A stretch of DNA of 64,000 nt, from positions 62,001-126,000 of the forward strand of contig NZ_CP173029.1 in assembly GCF_044772865.1 (NCBI RefSeq). Direction: 5' to 3'. Shown piece by piece: positions 7,947-16,874 of this stretch. A model generated the notes under the pieces. That model saw nothing but the letters and a program-made list of their open reading frames with translations. It was not told the DNA's origin and did no database searches. Both the position numbers and the translations under genes were made by a program. Position 1 is the stretch's first letter. The number at the start of each line of letters is the position of its first letter. This DNA is from Algirhabdus cladophorae. GTDB lineage: Bacteria > Pseudomonadota > Alphaproteobacteria > Rhodobacterales > Rhodobacteraceae.

Positions 7947-9457
7947 AAGAGGAATTGATCCTCGGTGATTTCTTTGATGCTGACGTCCTCTAGGACCAGA
8001 CGATCCCCATCGCCAAAGTTCAGCATCAGATCATCGCCCTTTTTGCGGAAGGTGATGTCGGTCATGCCCGCCATACCAAAATCGGTCAGGTCGATTATGT
8101 CATCGCCGCGTCCGAAATCCTTGACAATGTCGCGTTTGTTGCCTTGTTTGAACACAAAACTATCATCGCCGGCACCGCCATAAATCACGTCGCGCCCGCG
8201 TCCACCGTCAAGGATGTCATCCCCGTGGCCGCCACTGATATGGTCCCGCCCTTGGTCGCCGTTGATCAGGTCGTGGCCTGATCCGCCCAACAAGAAGTCA
8301 GCGCCTTTGCCGCCCAGAACGGTGTCATTGCCGGATCCTGCGAAAATGACATCATGGCCTTTGTTGCCGTCGATGTAATCTGCGTCGGCACCGGTAAAGA
8401 CCAGATCATTGCCGCGGCCTTTGATCAGGAAATCCACATCATGTGATCCGTCCGAGGCCAACAGATCTGCTGGGGCCAAGACGCCGTCAATGACATGCAC
8501 CACGCCATTGCTGGCTTGGATATCTGTGGCGATCAGGTTTGGGTTTGCCAAATCGGGATCCGCATCCACAAGGCTGGTGCCATCCACGCCAAGGCTGCCG
8601 CCCTGCAAGGTAGCGATGCTGTCGGTTGCCAAAACTTGGCTGGCTTGGAGGCTTTCACCGGCAACGTGATAGGTCAGGACTTGGGTCAACAAAGGCACCG
8701 GGTCGCCGCCGCCCAATAGGGTCAGGGCCTCGACCAGATAGCCCCATGCGCCTTCTTCATTTGATCCGTGAAAACCCAGTTCCTGCGCGAGGCCAACAAA
8801 GGCCGCATCTGTGGGGGCAAAGACGGTCAGGTCCACCGCGTCACTGTCGAGTGTTTCGGCCAGACCCGCTGTCACAACGGCCTTAAGCAGAATGTCAAAG
8901 TCCGCAGGGTTGTGATCAAAGCCATCACCACTGGAGGCGACAATTTCTGTGATTGAAGGGGCGTCGTTGCCCGGCAGATCGACAGGCAACAGCACGCGGT
9001 CGATGACATGTAAGATACCATTGTCAGCCGGGATATCTGTGGCGATCAGCGACGGATCAATCAGGTCAGGTTCCAGATCGGTCAGGGTCGGCAGGGATCC
9101 AGCGCCAATAACACCGCCCAACGTGGTGACGCTGCCAGCGGCTGCAATATCAGCGGCTGACTGAGCACCGCCGCTGACGTGGTACAAGATGACGGCATTC
9201 AAAGTGGTGACGTCAACGTTGCCGGTCAGAAAGCTGGTCACAGAGGCGGTGTCTGCAGGATGGCCCGTGTAGCCCAGATCGGTGGCCAATTGACCAAAGG
9301 CTGCGTTGGTCGGGGCAAAAACAGTGAGATCCTGATGTGGATCAGACAGAGTGGCGATCAGGGCCGAGCCTTCGAGATTGTCGTCGATAAAGCCCAGCGT
9401 GGCCACGAGGATGGAAAAGTTCGGATCGTTGGACGCGATTTGCGCGAATGTAGGCAT
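7943..9457 (-). CDS. Secreted protein with two fasciclin domains and RTX calcium-binding repeats
   Basis: A 504-residue protein with two fasciclin (FAS1) domains (about residues 1-165 and 170-335; both have VFAPT-AAF and a Y-H-V block) followed by GGxGxD-type RTX nonapeptides (about 345-440). The C-terminal tail (DFGRGDDIIDL ... EITEDQFLF) has the acidic/hydrophobic style of type I secretion signals. There is no N-terminal signal peptide, consistent with type I export. FAS1 domains mediate adhesion and RTX repeats fold on Ca2+ outside the cell, so an extracellular adhesive role is inferred. No ABC/HlyD/TolC genes are next to it. Confidence 0.9.
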   Translation of the reverse strand: MPTFAQIASNDPNFSILVATLGFIDDNLEGSALIATLSDPHQDLTVFAPTNAAFGQLATDLGYTGHPADTASVTSFLTGNVDVTTLNAVILYHVSGGAQSAADIAAAGSVTTLGGVIGAGSLPTLTDLEPDLIDPSLIATDIPADNGILHVIDRVLLPVDLPGNDAPSITEIVASSGDGFDHNPADFDILLKAVVTAGLAETLDSDAVDLTVFAPTDAAFVGLAQELGFHGSNEEGAWGYLVEALTLLGGGDPVPLLTQVLTYHVAGESLQASQVLATDSIATLQGGSLGVDGTSLVDADPDLANPNLIATDIQASNGVVHVIDGVLAPADLLASDGSHDVDFLIKGRGNDLVFTGADADYIDGNKGHDVIFAGSGNDTVLGGKGADFLLGGSGHDLINGDQGRDHISGGHGDDILDGGRGRDVIYGGAGDDSFVFKQGNKRDIVKDFGRGDDIIDLTDFGMAGMTDITFRKKGDDLMLNFGDGDRLVLEDVSIKEITEDQFLF

Positions 9458-9692
9458 TTTGAATACTCCCTTATATCTTGGCGCAAGTCGTTTGCGCCTT
9501 TGGCTGGTCTGCTCGGTTTGAGGCAGATATCAGGCTTACGCCGCGACAGGCTTTCAGGATCACAGGGGTTCTTTGCCACATCATGTTGACGAGATCGAAA
9601 AGTGGGCTAAGCCCGAGTGTTTCGCAGCGGCCAGTCACATATTTGTGAAAAAATTGGCTAAAATTGAGTTGGTCCAGGTGTGGTTGGCCAGC

Positions 9693-9728
9693 AAAAACCC
9701 CTGCTCGGGTTCGACGCCGGGCAGGGGT
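9693..9728 (-). terminator. Intrinsic terminator of the 9755-11221 gene
   Basis: A 12-base stem (9697-9708 with 9717-9728, one G:U-type mismatch) and an 8-base loop are followed, on the minus strand, by a T-run (A-run 9693-9697 on the plus strand). It lies 27 bases beyond the stop of the second fasciclin-RTX gene. Confidence 0.8.
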
Positions 9729-9754
9729 AGGTCGTGCTAAAAAGGGCTTGGGTG

Positions 9755-11221
9755 TTAAAGCGCGATTGGAATATCTATCGGGTAAATTGGAGTTGGGAAA
9801 ATGGGCAAGAGACTGGCCAGATATGCGTCGAAATCAGCCTCGGTGATGCCGTCAAAGAGAATGGTATCGCCAGTTGTCAGGGCTAGGGTCGCGCCGGTTT
9901 CCGTAAATTGAGTGGCGTCCTCGTTGATCAGGCCAATGTCAAAGGCAGCCAGCAGGTCAAGACCATCAATGATCAGATCGTCGGTTCCAATAACGAAGTC
10001 TGCAACGTTGGCCGTCCAATCGTCTGAGGCGCTGCTGGTGGTGAACACGAACGTATCCGCGCCTGTGCCACCGATCAGCGTATCCTCGCCTGCGTCCATG
10101 ACCAGCGTGTCGTTGCCTTTGCCAGCCTTGAGCAGATCATCGCCTTGGCCGCCCAACAGCATGTCATCGCCGTCGCCGCCCAGCAGTTTGTCGTTGTCGT
10201 CGCCGCCCTCAAGACGGTCATTGCCGTCAGCACCGGACAGGATATCACGCCCACGAAACCCAAAGAGGTCGTCGTCACCTGCGTTGCCGCGCAAAAGGTC
10301 CTCGCCACGGCCGCCATCGATTACGTCATCGCCGCTTTTGCCCAGAATAATGTCATCCCCGGCACCGCCATAAAGGGTGTCGGCGCCTGCGCCGCCGTTG
10401 ATTACATCAGCCCCACCTTCGCCATCAATCAGGTCGTTGCCTTCGCTGCCGCGCAACACGTCTTTGCCCAAGCCGCCAAAGAGGTCGTCATTGCCGTCAC
10501 CGCCGTTGATCGTGTCGTCGCCTTTTTCGCCGAACAGGATGTCTTGGCCATTGCCGCCTTTGAGGATGTCGTCGCCGTTGCCGCCTTGCAAAAAGTCATC
10601 GCCATCGTTGCCTTTGACAAAATCGGCACCGCCAAAGCCCTCATAGATGTCATCGCCGTCCAGCAGATCAATGTTGTCGTTTTCGTCGGTGCCGGCCAGA
10701 TCGTCGTCAAATTCGGTAGGGCCTGCGACGGGAGTTGGGTCGTTCAGGTCCAGTTCAGCAGGCAGGATTACTTGGTCAACGATGTGCAGGACGCGGGGTA
10801 GGTCCAGAGCCGCGTCCACAAAAATATCTACGGCGACAAAACTGGCATCTGGGGTCTGTGCGTCCAGATCTGCGATCGTCCCGCTGCCTGCATTCAAGGT
10901 CACAGTGGCGTCTTGGCCAGTGTAGGCCGCGGGCAGGCTGTCGCTGTCAAAATAACTCGTGGTAATTGTCATCCCCAAGATCGCATCAAGGGTATCGGCC
11001 GGCAGTGTTGCAATCAAAAAGCTGGCCACCTGCGCCAGATCCGTGCCGCTAAAACCGATGGACTGAGCAAAGGCCAAAAAGGCTGCATCGTTGGGGGCTA
11101 CAACGGTTTGGCCCGTGCCAAGCGCGTCTTGTTGCGCGTAGAACCCGCCTTGGGCCGTGGACAGGTCGGACAAGATCGAAAGGTCGCCCCGGGCTGAGAT
11201 AGTCTGTGCGAATTGGGCCAT
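9755..11221 (-). CDS. Secreted protein with one fasciclin domain and a long RTX block
   Basis: A 488-residue relative of the downstream fasciclin-RTX protein, with one FAS1 domain (about residues 1-160, TVVAPNDAAF ... RVLHIVDQVILPAEL) and about twenty RTX nonapeptides (about 180-380). The tail is hydrophobic and acidic (FVIGTDDLIIDGLDLL). I use the second ATG (MAQFAQ) because AAGGA is 7 bases before it and only 1 base before the first. The FAS1 domains of the two neighbours differ considerably, so this is an old duplication or an independent fusion. Type I export and calcium-dependent folding are inferred from the family. Confidence 0.88.
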   Translation of the reverse strand: MAQFAQTISARGDLSILSDLSTAQGGFYAQQDALGTGQTVVAPNDAAFLAFAQSIGFSGTDLAQVASFLIATLPADTLDAILGMTITTSYFDSDSLPAAYTGQDATVTLNAGSGTIADLDAQTPDASFVAVDIFVDAALDLPRVLHIVDQVILPAELDLNDPTPVAGPTEFDDDLAGTDENDNIDLLDGDDIYEGFGGADFVKGNDGDDFLQGGNGDDILKGGNGQDILFGEKGDDTINGGDGNDDLFGGLGKDVLRGSEGNDLIDGEGGADVINGGAGADTLYGGAGDDIILGKSGDDVIDGGRGEDLLRGNAGDDDLFGFRGRDILSGADGNDRLEGGDDNDKLLGGDGDDMLLGGQGDDLLKAGKGNDTLVMDAGEDTLIGGTGADTFVFTTSSASDDWTANVADFVIGTDDLIIDGLDLLAAFDIGLINEDATQFTETGATLALTTGDTILFDGITEADFDAYLASLLPIFPTPIYPIDIPIAL

Positions 11222-11575
11222 GGTCATGTCCTTAGGGTTGAAACGTCAGGGTCTAATGGTGCGAGTGCCGCGCCATCCTGAGGCCCTTCTTTTGCCTCGA
11301 TTTCGCCTCAATCTTTCCAGTGGATGCCGCAGCGGCAAGAAAAATGGTGAATTTGCGTTAATACGCAGTGAATTGATCAACAATGGTTTCGATGGGGTAT
11401 TTTTGTTTCACGGTTTTGTTTCGGCTGGGCCAACAGTTCACGCAATTGGGTCCGATTGATCAAATCCACGTTGATGCTGGGCGAATCCCTGCCCTTTGCC
11501 CTTGCCCTGCTTGAGGTGGAATGGGCAGAGTGCCCCCAAGGGTAAACTAGGGTTAAATCGAGGGTGTTGGTCGGT
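11222..11575 (+). other. Divergent intergenic region, no gene seen
   Basis: About 350 bases between the start of the fasciclin-RTX gene (minus) and the glutamate-synthase-family gene (plus). Short reading frames here lack coding character. The region must carry both divergent promoters, but I could not assign clear -35/-10 pairs. GAGGG at 11560-11564 is the probable ribosome-binding site of the rightward gene. Confidence 0.5.
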
Positions 11576-13060
11576 ATGTTTTTGATGAATTTCGCTGCAA
11601 CAGCCATTCAGGTTCTGGTTGTCTTGTTTGTATTTGTAGTGGGGCTGGCGTTTTTGGCGGCATTGATCCTGTTCGTGATCGACCGGACCCAAACCGAAGA
11701 TGCAGTCCGGCGCAATTATCCGGTGTTGGGCCGGTTTCGATATTTGTTTTCGACCTTGGGCGAATTTTTCCGGCAGTATTTCTTTGCGATGGATCGCGAG
11801 GAGCTGCCGTTTAACCGTGCCCAGCGTGAATGGGTCAAACGGGCAGGCGATGGGCATGGTAACACCATTGCCTTTGGATCAACCCGGAACATTGGTGTGG
11901 TTGGGACGCCTTTGTTTGTGAACGCGGCTTTTCCTCCTTTGGACAATCAGTTCGCCAGTTCCGAACCGATGCTGATTGGCCCAAACGCCAAGACGCCTTT
12001 TGTGGCCAAATCGATCTTTAATATTTCTGGCATGAGCTACGGCGCGATTTCAAAACCTGCGGTGCAGGCGCTTAGTCGCGGTGCCGCCAAAGCCGGGGTT
12101 TGGTTGAACACGGGCGAGGGTGGCCTCAGCCCGTTTCATCTGGAAGGCGGTTGTGACGTGGTGTTTCAGATCGGTACGGCCAAATACGGCGTACGCACCA
12201 AGGATGGCAAACTTGACGATGCAAAGCTAACCGAAGTGGCGGCCCACGAGACCGTGCGCATGTTCGAGATCAAACTGGCGCAGGGGGCAAAGCCGGGCAA
12301 GGGCGGGATCCTTCCGGGCGCCAAGATCACACCGGAAATTGCAAAGATCCGTGGGATTGATGCAGGCCAAGACAGTATTTCGCCCAATCGCCATGATGGG
12401 GTCGACGATTTTGAGGATCTTTTGGATATGATTGCCCATATCCGCGATGTCACAGGCAAACCTGTGGGCATTAAAACTGTAGTGGGGGCCGCTGCCCCGT
12501 TTGTAGAGCTTTTTGATTTGATCCTGTCACGCGGTGCAAACAGTGCGCCCGATTTCATCACCATCGATGGTGGTGAGGGTGGTACAGGGGCGGCCCCGAT
12601 GCCGTTGATGGATTTGGTTGGCATGCCTATTCGCGAAGCCCTGCCGATGATTGCCACTCTTCGCGATGCAGCGGGTCTTAAGGACCGGATCCGGTTGGTG
12701 GCCAGTGGCAAGTTGGTCAATCCCGGTGATATTGCGTGGGCCATGGCGGCGGGCGCTGATTTTGTCACGTCGGCCCGGGGGTTCATGTTTTCGATGGGCT
12801 GTATTCAGGCCCTGAAGTGCAACAAAAATACGTGCCCCACAGGGATCACCACCCATGACCCGCGGTTTCAAAAAGGTTTGGTGCCGCAGGAGAAATATAA
12901 AAACGTTGCCAAATATGCGGCCTCGATTGTCAAAGAGGTCGAAACGATTGCACATTCTGTTGGTGTCTCGGAACCGCGGCAATTGCGCCGCGATCATGTA
13001 CGTATTGTTCAACCCAATGGGACATCGGTGCCTATGAACGTGCTGCATCCGCAGGAATAG
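11576..13060 (+). CDS. FMN-binding glutamate synthase family protein
   Basis: A 494-residue protein with one or two N-terminal transmembrane helices (about residues 5-45) followed by the FMN-binding (alpha/beta)8 domain of the glutamate synthase large chain. Visible motifs are ISGMSYGAISKPA, the glycine-rich NTGEGGLSPFH, SISPNRH, the FMN/phosphate loop GGEGGTGAAP, and a cysteine pair in CNKNTCPTG. It lacks the amidotransferase domain, so it is the GltB2-like stand-alone form whose reaction is not well defined. The ATG at 11576 has GAGGG 11 bases upstream; a GTG at 11564 is less likely. Confidence 0.88.
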   Translation: MFLMNFAATAIQVLVVLFVFVVGLAFLAALILFVIDRTQTEDAVRRNYPVLGRFRYLFSTLGEFFRQYFFAMDREELPFNRAQREWVKRAGDGHGNTIAFGSTRNIGVVGTPLFVNAAFPPLDNQFASSEPMLIGPNAKTPFVAKSIFNISGMSYGAISKPAVQALSRGAAKAGVWLNTGEGGLSPFHLEGGCDVVFQIGTAKYGVRTKDGKLDDAKLTEVAAHETVRMFEIKLAQGAKPGKGGILPGAKITPEIAKIRGIDAGQDSISPNRHDGVDDFEDLLDMIAHIRDVTGKPVGIKTVVGAAAPFVELFDLILSRGANSAPDFITIDGGEGGTGAAPMPLMDLVGMPIREALPMIATLRDAAGLKDRIRLVASGKLVNPGDIAWAMAAGADFVTSARGFMFSMGCIQALKCNKNTCPTGITTHDPRFQKGLVPQEKYKNVAKYAASIVKEVETIAHSVGVSEPRQLRRDHVRIVQPNGTSVPMNVLHPQE

Positions 13061-13072
13061 CTGCAGTTTGGG

Positions 13073-13478
13073 CGACGCGCTCGGGGGATCGGCCTCCAGA
13101 TCCTTCGGGTCGGTCGAGACTATGTATCTTGGTAAGGACGGTTTAATTCCCCTAGAGGTTAAGGTTCTGCATGACCCCGACAGATCCCATGTGTTTTGCG
13201 GTGCGGCCCTTAGCTCGAACGTGATCCCTTTCTGGAAAACCGATGTAGGGAAATGGGACGGGGCAAAGATCATCGATGTGGAAAACGGGCCGCATCCAGA
13301 ATGGCCACTCCCTGTGACTGGTGACATGCGGCAATATGATATCAGTGAACCGCATAATCCGGTTCTAATGGGGCAGGTTTGGATGGGTGGCCTTCTGTGC
13401 AAAGCGCCCGAGGTGGACGGCGTCAAAGTGGCGGGTAGGCCGAAGGCGTATCAACTCAGCCTAGATGCCAGACGCTGA
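13073..13478 (+). pseudogene. Selenium-binding protein (SBP56/methanethiol oxidase) remnant
   Basis: This frame carries several SBP56-family blocks in the right order: GLIPLEVKVLHDP, HVFCGAALSSNVIPFWK, WDGAKIIDVEN, WPLP, then GDMRQYDISEPHNP and LMGQVWMGG. The full-length family (about 460 residues, copper-dependent methanethiol oxidases) has further sequence before, between WPLP and GDMRQYDI, and after. Here the frame starts abruptly just after the previous stop, lacks the middle block, and stops soon after QLSLDARR. I read it as a deleted, decayed copy rather than a small functional gene. No second half was found in the next 160 bases. Confidence 0.7.
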
Positions 13479-13638
13479 CATTGATCGTTTATATGACTAT
13501 TGCGCCGTTTGTCTGGCCGAGATCTTAAAGTCGGTTCAATCCATCGCTATGGTCGAGGTGTTCCGCCCGTTCCGAAAGCCACGATTGGATCTGGCGATTT
13601 AACTCTGACCAAAGCAGCATCGCGAAAGGAATTATACC

Positions 13639-14028
13639 ATGCCGCAAAAGATTACCAAACATGCCAAAGACCTCGTCAAAGATGCCCTCGCCGCAGTGCC
13701 CGCCCTATCGGTAGAAGACGCTCTGGAATTGGTTCAATCACCTGATCATGTTTTTGTTGATCTGCGCGATGGAACGGAACAGGCCAAAACTGGCATGATC
13801 CCCGGTGCTGTGGCCTCGTCCCGGGGCATGATGGAGTTCCACATCGATCCAGACAGCCCGGGCCACAAGCCAGAGTTCAACCAAGACAAAACATACGTCT
13901 TCTATTGTGCCTCAGGTGGTCGCTCCGCGCTGGCGGCAACGGTTGCAATCGACATGGGCTTGACCCCCGTTGTGAACTTAAGCGGCGGTGTTGCAGCTTG
14001 GATCAAAGGGGGCGGCGCGCTGGAATAG
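13639..14028 (+). CDS. Rhodanese-like sulfurtransferase
   Basis: A 129-residue single-domain rhodanese. The CH2A-like segment VFVDLRDGTE and the active-site loop FYCASGGRSALAA with catalytic Cys90 are clear, and the closing GGVAAWIKGGG is typical. It would move sulfane sulfur to an acceptor in the cytoplasm, since no signal peptide is present. It lies after the selenium-binding-protein remnant, whose living relatives release sulfide from methanethiol, and before msrPQ, so a sulfur-handling neighbourhood is plausible but inferred. A hairpin with a T-rich tail follows. Confidence 0.9.
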   Translation: MPQKITKHAKDLVKDALAAVPALSVEDALELVQSPDHVFVDLRDGTEQAKTGMIPGAVASSRGMMEFHIDPDSPGHKPEFNQDKTYVFYCASGGRSALAATVAIDMGLTPVVNLSGGVAAWIKGGGALE

Positions 14029-14044
14029 TGGCCAGATCCACACA

Positions 14045-14092
14045 CGTAGGGGGGCTGCATCAAACGCGCGGCCCCTGCGGTTTCTTTTTTCC
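14045..14092 (+). terminator. Probable terminator after the rhodanese gene
   Basis: A G/C-rich hairpin (GGGGC near 14049 with GCCCC near 14075) is followed by a T-rich stretch ending in TTTCTTTTTT. It lies about 20 bases past the rhodanese stop. The stem has internal irregularities. Confidence 0.5.
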
Positions 14093-14218
14093 CAAAATAC
14101 TCAAATCCACAGGCCAGCCAATTGTTACAACCGTAAACCTTGTCGTGAGGTGTGGTGGTTTTGCTTTGGAATGGGCCCGACTTAGGTAACAACGAACAAA
14201 ACTTAAGGAGGCCGACCC

Positions 14219-15118
14219 ATGGCGTATCGCTGGAAAAACACTCTGACTTATAATGACGTCACCCCTAAGGCGGCGTTTTTGAACCGTCGCCAGTTGATGG
14301 CGGGGGCGGCTGGGATGGCTGCGGCTTCCATTATGAGCCCTGCGATGGCGGCTGATCTTCAACCCAACACGTTTGAAGAGATCACGCAGTACAACAACTT
14401 TTATGAGTTCGGCACAGGCAAGACGGATCCCGCGACCTATGCGGGCGCTTTGACCACAGATCCATGGTCGATCGTGGTAGACGGTCTGGTTGATAACCCC
14501 GGTGAATACAGTGTGGCCCAACTGACCGAAGGTTTGACCGAGGAAGAACGCATCTACCGGTTCCGCTGTGTCGAGGCATGGGCCATGGTTGTGCCTTGGA
14601 ACGGGTTCGAGCTGAAAGACATTCTCGAAAAAGCAGGTGTTCAAAGTGGCGCGAAATATGTGGCCTTTGAAACCTTGGTGCGGCCAGAGGAAATGCGCGG
14701 TCAACGGACCCGCAGCCTGGATTGGCCTTACCGCGAAGGTTTGCGTTTGGACGAGGCGATGCACCCGCTGACCTTGATGGCCACGGGGATTTATGGCCAG
14801 CCGATGCCAAATCAAAACGGCGCGCCGATCCGTTTGGTTGTGCCGTGGAAATATGGGTTCAAATCGATCAAGTCGATTGTGCGGATCACCCTGACCGAGG
14901 ACGAGCCACCCACCAGCTGGAATATGGCCAATGCCCGCGAGTACGGGTTTTACAGCAACGTGAACCCAACTGTGGATCATCCGCGTTGGTCTCAGGCCTC
15001 CCACCGCACCATAGGTGGTGGTCTTTTTGCCAAGCGCGAACCGACACTGATGTTCAACGGCTATGAAGACGAAGTAGCAGGTCTTTATGCTGGTATGGAT
15101 TTGAGCAAGCAGTTCTGA
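14219..15118 (+). CDS. msrP: Protein-methionine-sulfoxide reductase catalytic subunit MsrP
   Basis: A 299-residue periplasmic molybdoenzyme that reduces methionine sulfoxide in envelope proteins. The N-terminus carries a Tat-type twin-arginine motif (LNRRQLMAG) and a hydrophobic stretch ending in AMAA. The molybdopterin-binding core includes YRFRCVEAWAMVVPW, with Cys117 as the expected Mo ligand. AAGGAGG precedes the ATG. The stop overlaps the msrQ start (TGATG), so the pair is coupled. Length and order match the YedYZ/MsrPQ system, which takes electrons from the quinone pool through MsrQ. Confidence 0.96.
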   Translation: MAYRWKNTLTYNDVTPKAAFLNRRQLMAGAAGMAAASIMSPAMAADLQPNTFEEITQYNNFYEFGTGKTDPATYAGALTTDPWSIVVDGLVDNPGEYSVAQLTEGLTEEERIYRFRCVEAWAMVVPWNGFELKDILEKAGVQSGAKYVAFETLVRPEEMRGQRTRSLDWPYREGLRLDEAMHPLTLMATGIYGQPMPNQNGAPIRLVVPWKYGFKSIKSIVRITLTEDEPPTSWNMANAREYGFYSNVNPTVDHPRWSQASHRTIGGGLFAKREPTLMFNGYEDEVAGLYAGMDLSKQF

Positions 15119-15738
15119 TGGATATCGCAGCCCCCCTCAACACGGCCCTGCGCAAAGTGCCAGCTTGGACGTTGTATATAGTAGGCGCTGCCTATGCGGC
15201 GTGGCTCTTTTATCTGGGCCTGACTGGTGGATTGGGTGTCGAGCCGATCAAAGCGTTGGAACATGCTTATGGCCTAGTGGGGCTGCAATTGATGATTGCT
15301 GGATTGGCGATCACGCCTTTGCGCAAATATGCTGGCTTGAACCTGTTGAAGTTCCGCCGCGCTATCGGCCTTTTGACGTTCTTCTTCATTCTGGCGCATT
15401 TGTTGGTGTGGTTGGTGCTGGATGTGCAGGTATTGTCCGAGATCTGGCGCGATATCGTAAAGCGAACATATATAACTGTCGGAATGGCTGGGTTTGTTTT
15501 GATGCTGCCCTTAGCAATCACGTCGAACAATATGTCCCTGCGTAAAATGGGGGCCGCGAGCTGGCGCAAATTGCATAAGCTGACGTATGTCGCGGCTTTA
15601 TTGGGGGCGCTACATTTCTTATGGCTGGTCAAAGGCCTGCAAATGGAGCCGATCCTATATACTGCTGCGATCGTGGTGTTGTTGGTTCTGAGGGTTACGC
15701 CCAAGCTGGCCCAACGCACGGCTGCGCGCACTGCTTAA
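15118..15738 (+). CDS. msrQ: Heme-binding membrane subunit MsrQ
   Basis: A 206-residue inner-membrane cytochrome b-type protein (ferric reductase-like transmembrane family) with about six helices. Candidate heme-ligand histidines lie in FFFILAHLLVW and in RKLHKLTYVAALLGALHFLW. It passes electrons from the respiratory chain to MsrP in the periplasm. It starts inside the TGATG overlap with msrP. The CtrA-type site that follows its stop belongs to the next gene. Confidence 0.95.
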   Translation: MDIAAPLNTALRKVPAWTLYIVGAAYAAWLFYLGLTGGLGVEPIKALEHAYGLVGLQLMIAGLAITPLRKYAGLNLLKFRRAIGLLTFFFILAHLLVWLVLDVQVLSEIWRDIVKRTYITVGMAGFVLMLPLAITSNNMSLRKMGAASWRKLHKLTYVAALLGALHFLWLVKGLQMEPILYTAAIVVLLVLRVTPKLAQRTAARTA

Positions 15739-15742
15739 AACT

Positions 15743-15758
15743 TTAAGTTTACGTTAAC
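15743..15758 (+). promoter_or_regulatory. Canonical CtrA-binding site upstream of the histidine kinase gene
   Basis: TTAAGTTTACGTTAAC is a perfect TTAA-N7-TTAAC CtrA box. It lies 54 bases upstream of the kinase start codon and 5 bases after the msrQ stop. CtrA is the alphaproteobacterial response regulator that in Rhodobacterales controls motility, gene-transfer-agent and signalling genes. The motif is seen; regulation is inferred. Confidence 0.7.
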
Positions 15759-15812
15759 GCGATAGTAAGGGCGCGTGCTGTTAATGGCTCCACTGACTCA
15801 GTGGAGACCGCA

Positions 15813-16874
15813 ATGGCGCAAAACTTTGCCATATATCAACAGATTGTTGTGCCCGTCCTTATCTTGGAATTGACCCCTGCGGGGCATTTCAATGTGGTTG
15901 GCGCCAATGACGCCTGGTGCGTTGTGGCCGAAATGGACGAAGCCCACTGCAAGGGGAGGTCCTTGACCGAGGTGTTCGACGCGCGCTCGGCGGCCATGTT
16001 AGAAAAGATGATGATTGCCGTGCACCGCAATGGCAGCGCCGAACGTAGTATGTGCCATATGGACCTGCCTCAGGGACCATCTTGGTTTGATGTCTCTTTA
16101 CGACGTGCGCCTATAGATGCAGACGGCATTGTGCGGATCGTAGCCACAATGAACGACATTACTGATCAGCAAGAGGTCAAGAACCGTCTGGTGCAACACT
16201 ATACACACCATCTGGATATGAAGCAGCAGATGGAACAATTCATGAGTTTTGCGGCCCATGACTTGCGATCACCTATGCGCAATGTCCAGATGTTAGCAGA
16301 ATTGCTGCGCGAGGATTTTGTCGATCACGGGGACGGCAAGCTCGAAATGATCGACATGTTGGAAGACATCGCAACCAAAGCCTCTAATCTGATCGACGAT
16401 ATGCTGAACTACGCGCGCGCCAGCGATTTGCGCGAGACATTGGCTCGCGTAGAACTGTGTGAGGTGTGTAGTGATATCTCTATGGTGTTGGACCCGCAGG
16501 GGCGGCATTCCATTTGGGGCGATGCAGTTGTGGTGGAAACAGATCCGATGCTGCTGCGGATCTTGCTGCAGAACCTGATCGACAACGCGATCAAATATGC
16601 AGGCGATCAGGCCGAGATTAACGTGCAACTGGTTGATGCGCCTTCGGGCTTTGTCACACTGAGAGTGTCGGACAACGGACAGGGGTTCGATGACCCCTCT
16701 GTTGTATTCCTCTCTGAGGGTACGTTTAAAGTGGGATCCGGCTTTGGTCTTTTTGGATTAAAGCGCTTGATCGAAGATCGGGGTGGCCGGATTTGGGCCG
16801 TGGCGCCCTCCGATGAAAAAGGCGCAGTTATTATGGCAGAGATTCCCGGGGCCATTATGAAGGCCGTCGCCTGA
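15813..16874 (+). CDS. PAS-domain sensor histidine kinase
   Basis: A 353-residue cytoplasmic kinase without transmembrane helices. Domains in order are PAS (about 5-125), HisKA with the phospho-accepting His149 in FAAHDLRSPMRN, and HATPase_c with the N-box LIDNAIKYAG, G1 VSDNGQGFDD and G2 GSGFGLFGLKRL. I start at ATG 15813 because GGAG sits 6 bases before it; the GTG at 15801 has none. No response regulator is adjacent, so it is an orphan kinase. A perfect CtrA box precedes it, which ties it to the cell-cycle/GTA regulon. The signal sensed by the PAS domain is unknown. Confidence 0.92.
   Translation: MAQNFAIYQQIVVPVLILELTPAGHFNVVGANDAWCVVAEMDEAHCKGRSLTEVFDARSAAMLEKMMIAVHRNGSAERSMCHMDLPQGPSWFDVSLRRAPIDADGIVRIVATMNDITDQQEVKNRLVQHYTHHLDMKQQMEQFMSFAAHDLRSPMRNVQMLAELLREDFVDHGDGKLEMIDMLEDIATKASNLIDDMLNYARASDLRETLARVELCEVCSDISMVLDPQGRHSIWGDAVVVETDPMLLRILLQNLIDNAIKYAGDQAEINVQLVDAPSGFVTLRVSDNGQGFDDPSVVFLSEGTFKVGSGFGLFGLKRLIEDRGGRIWAVAPSDEKGAVIMAEIPGAIMKAVA

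Noticed and set aside
10145..10801. 218-codon plus-strand frame across the RTX repeats
   Set aside because: Val/Ala-rich antisense translation of RTX codons.
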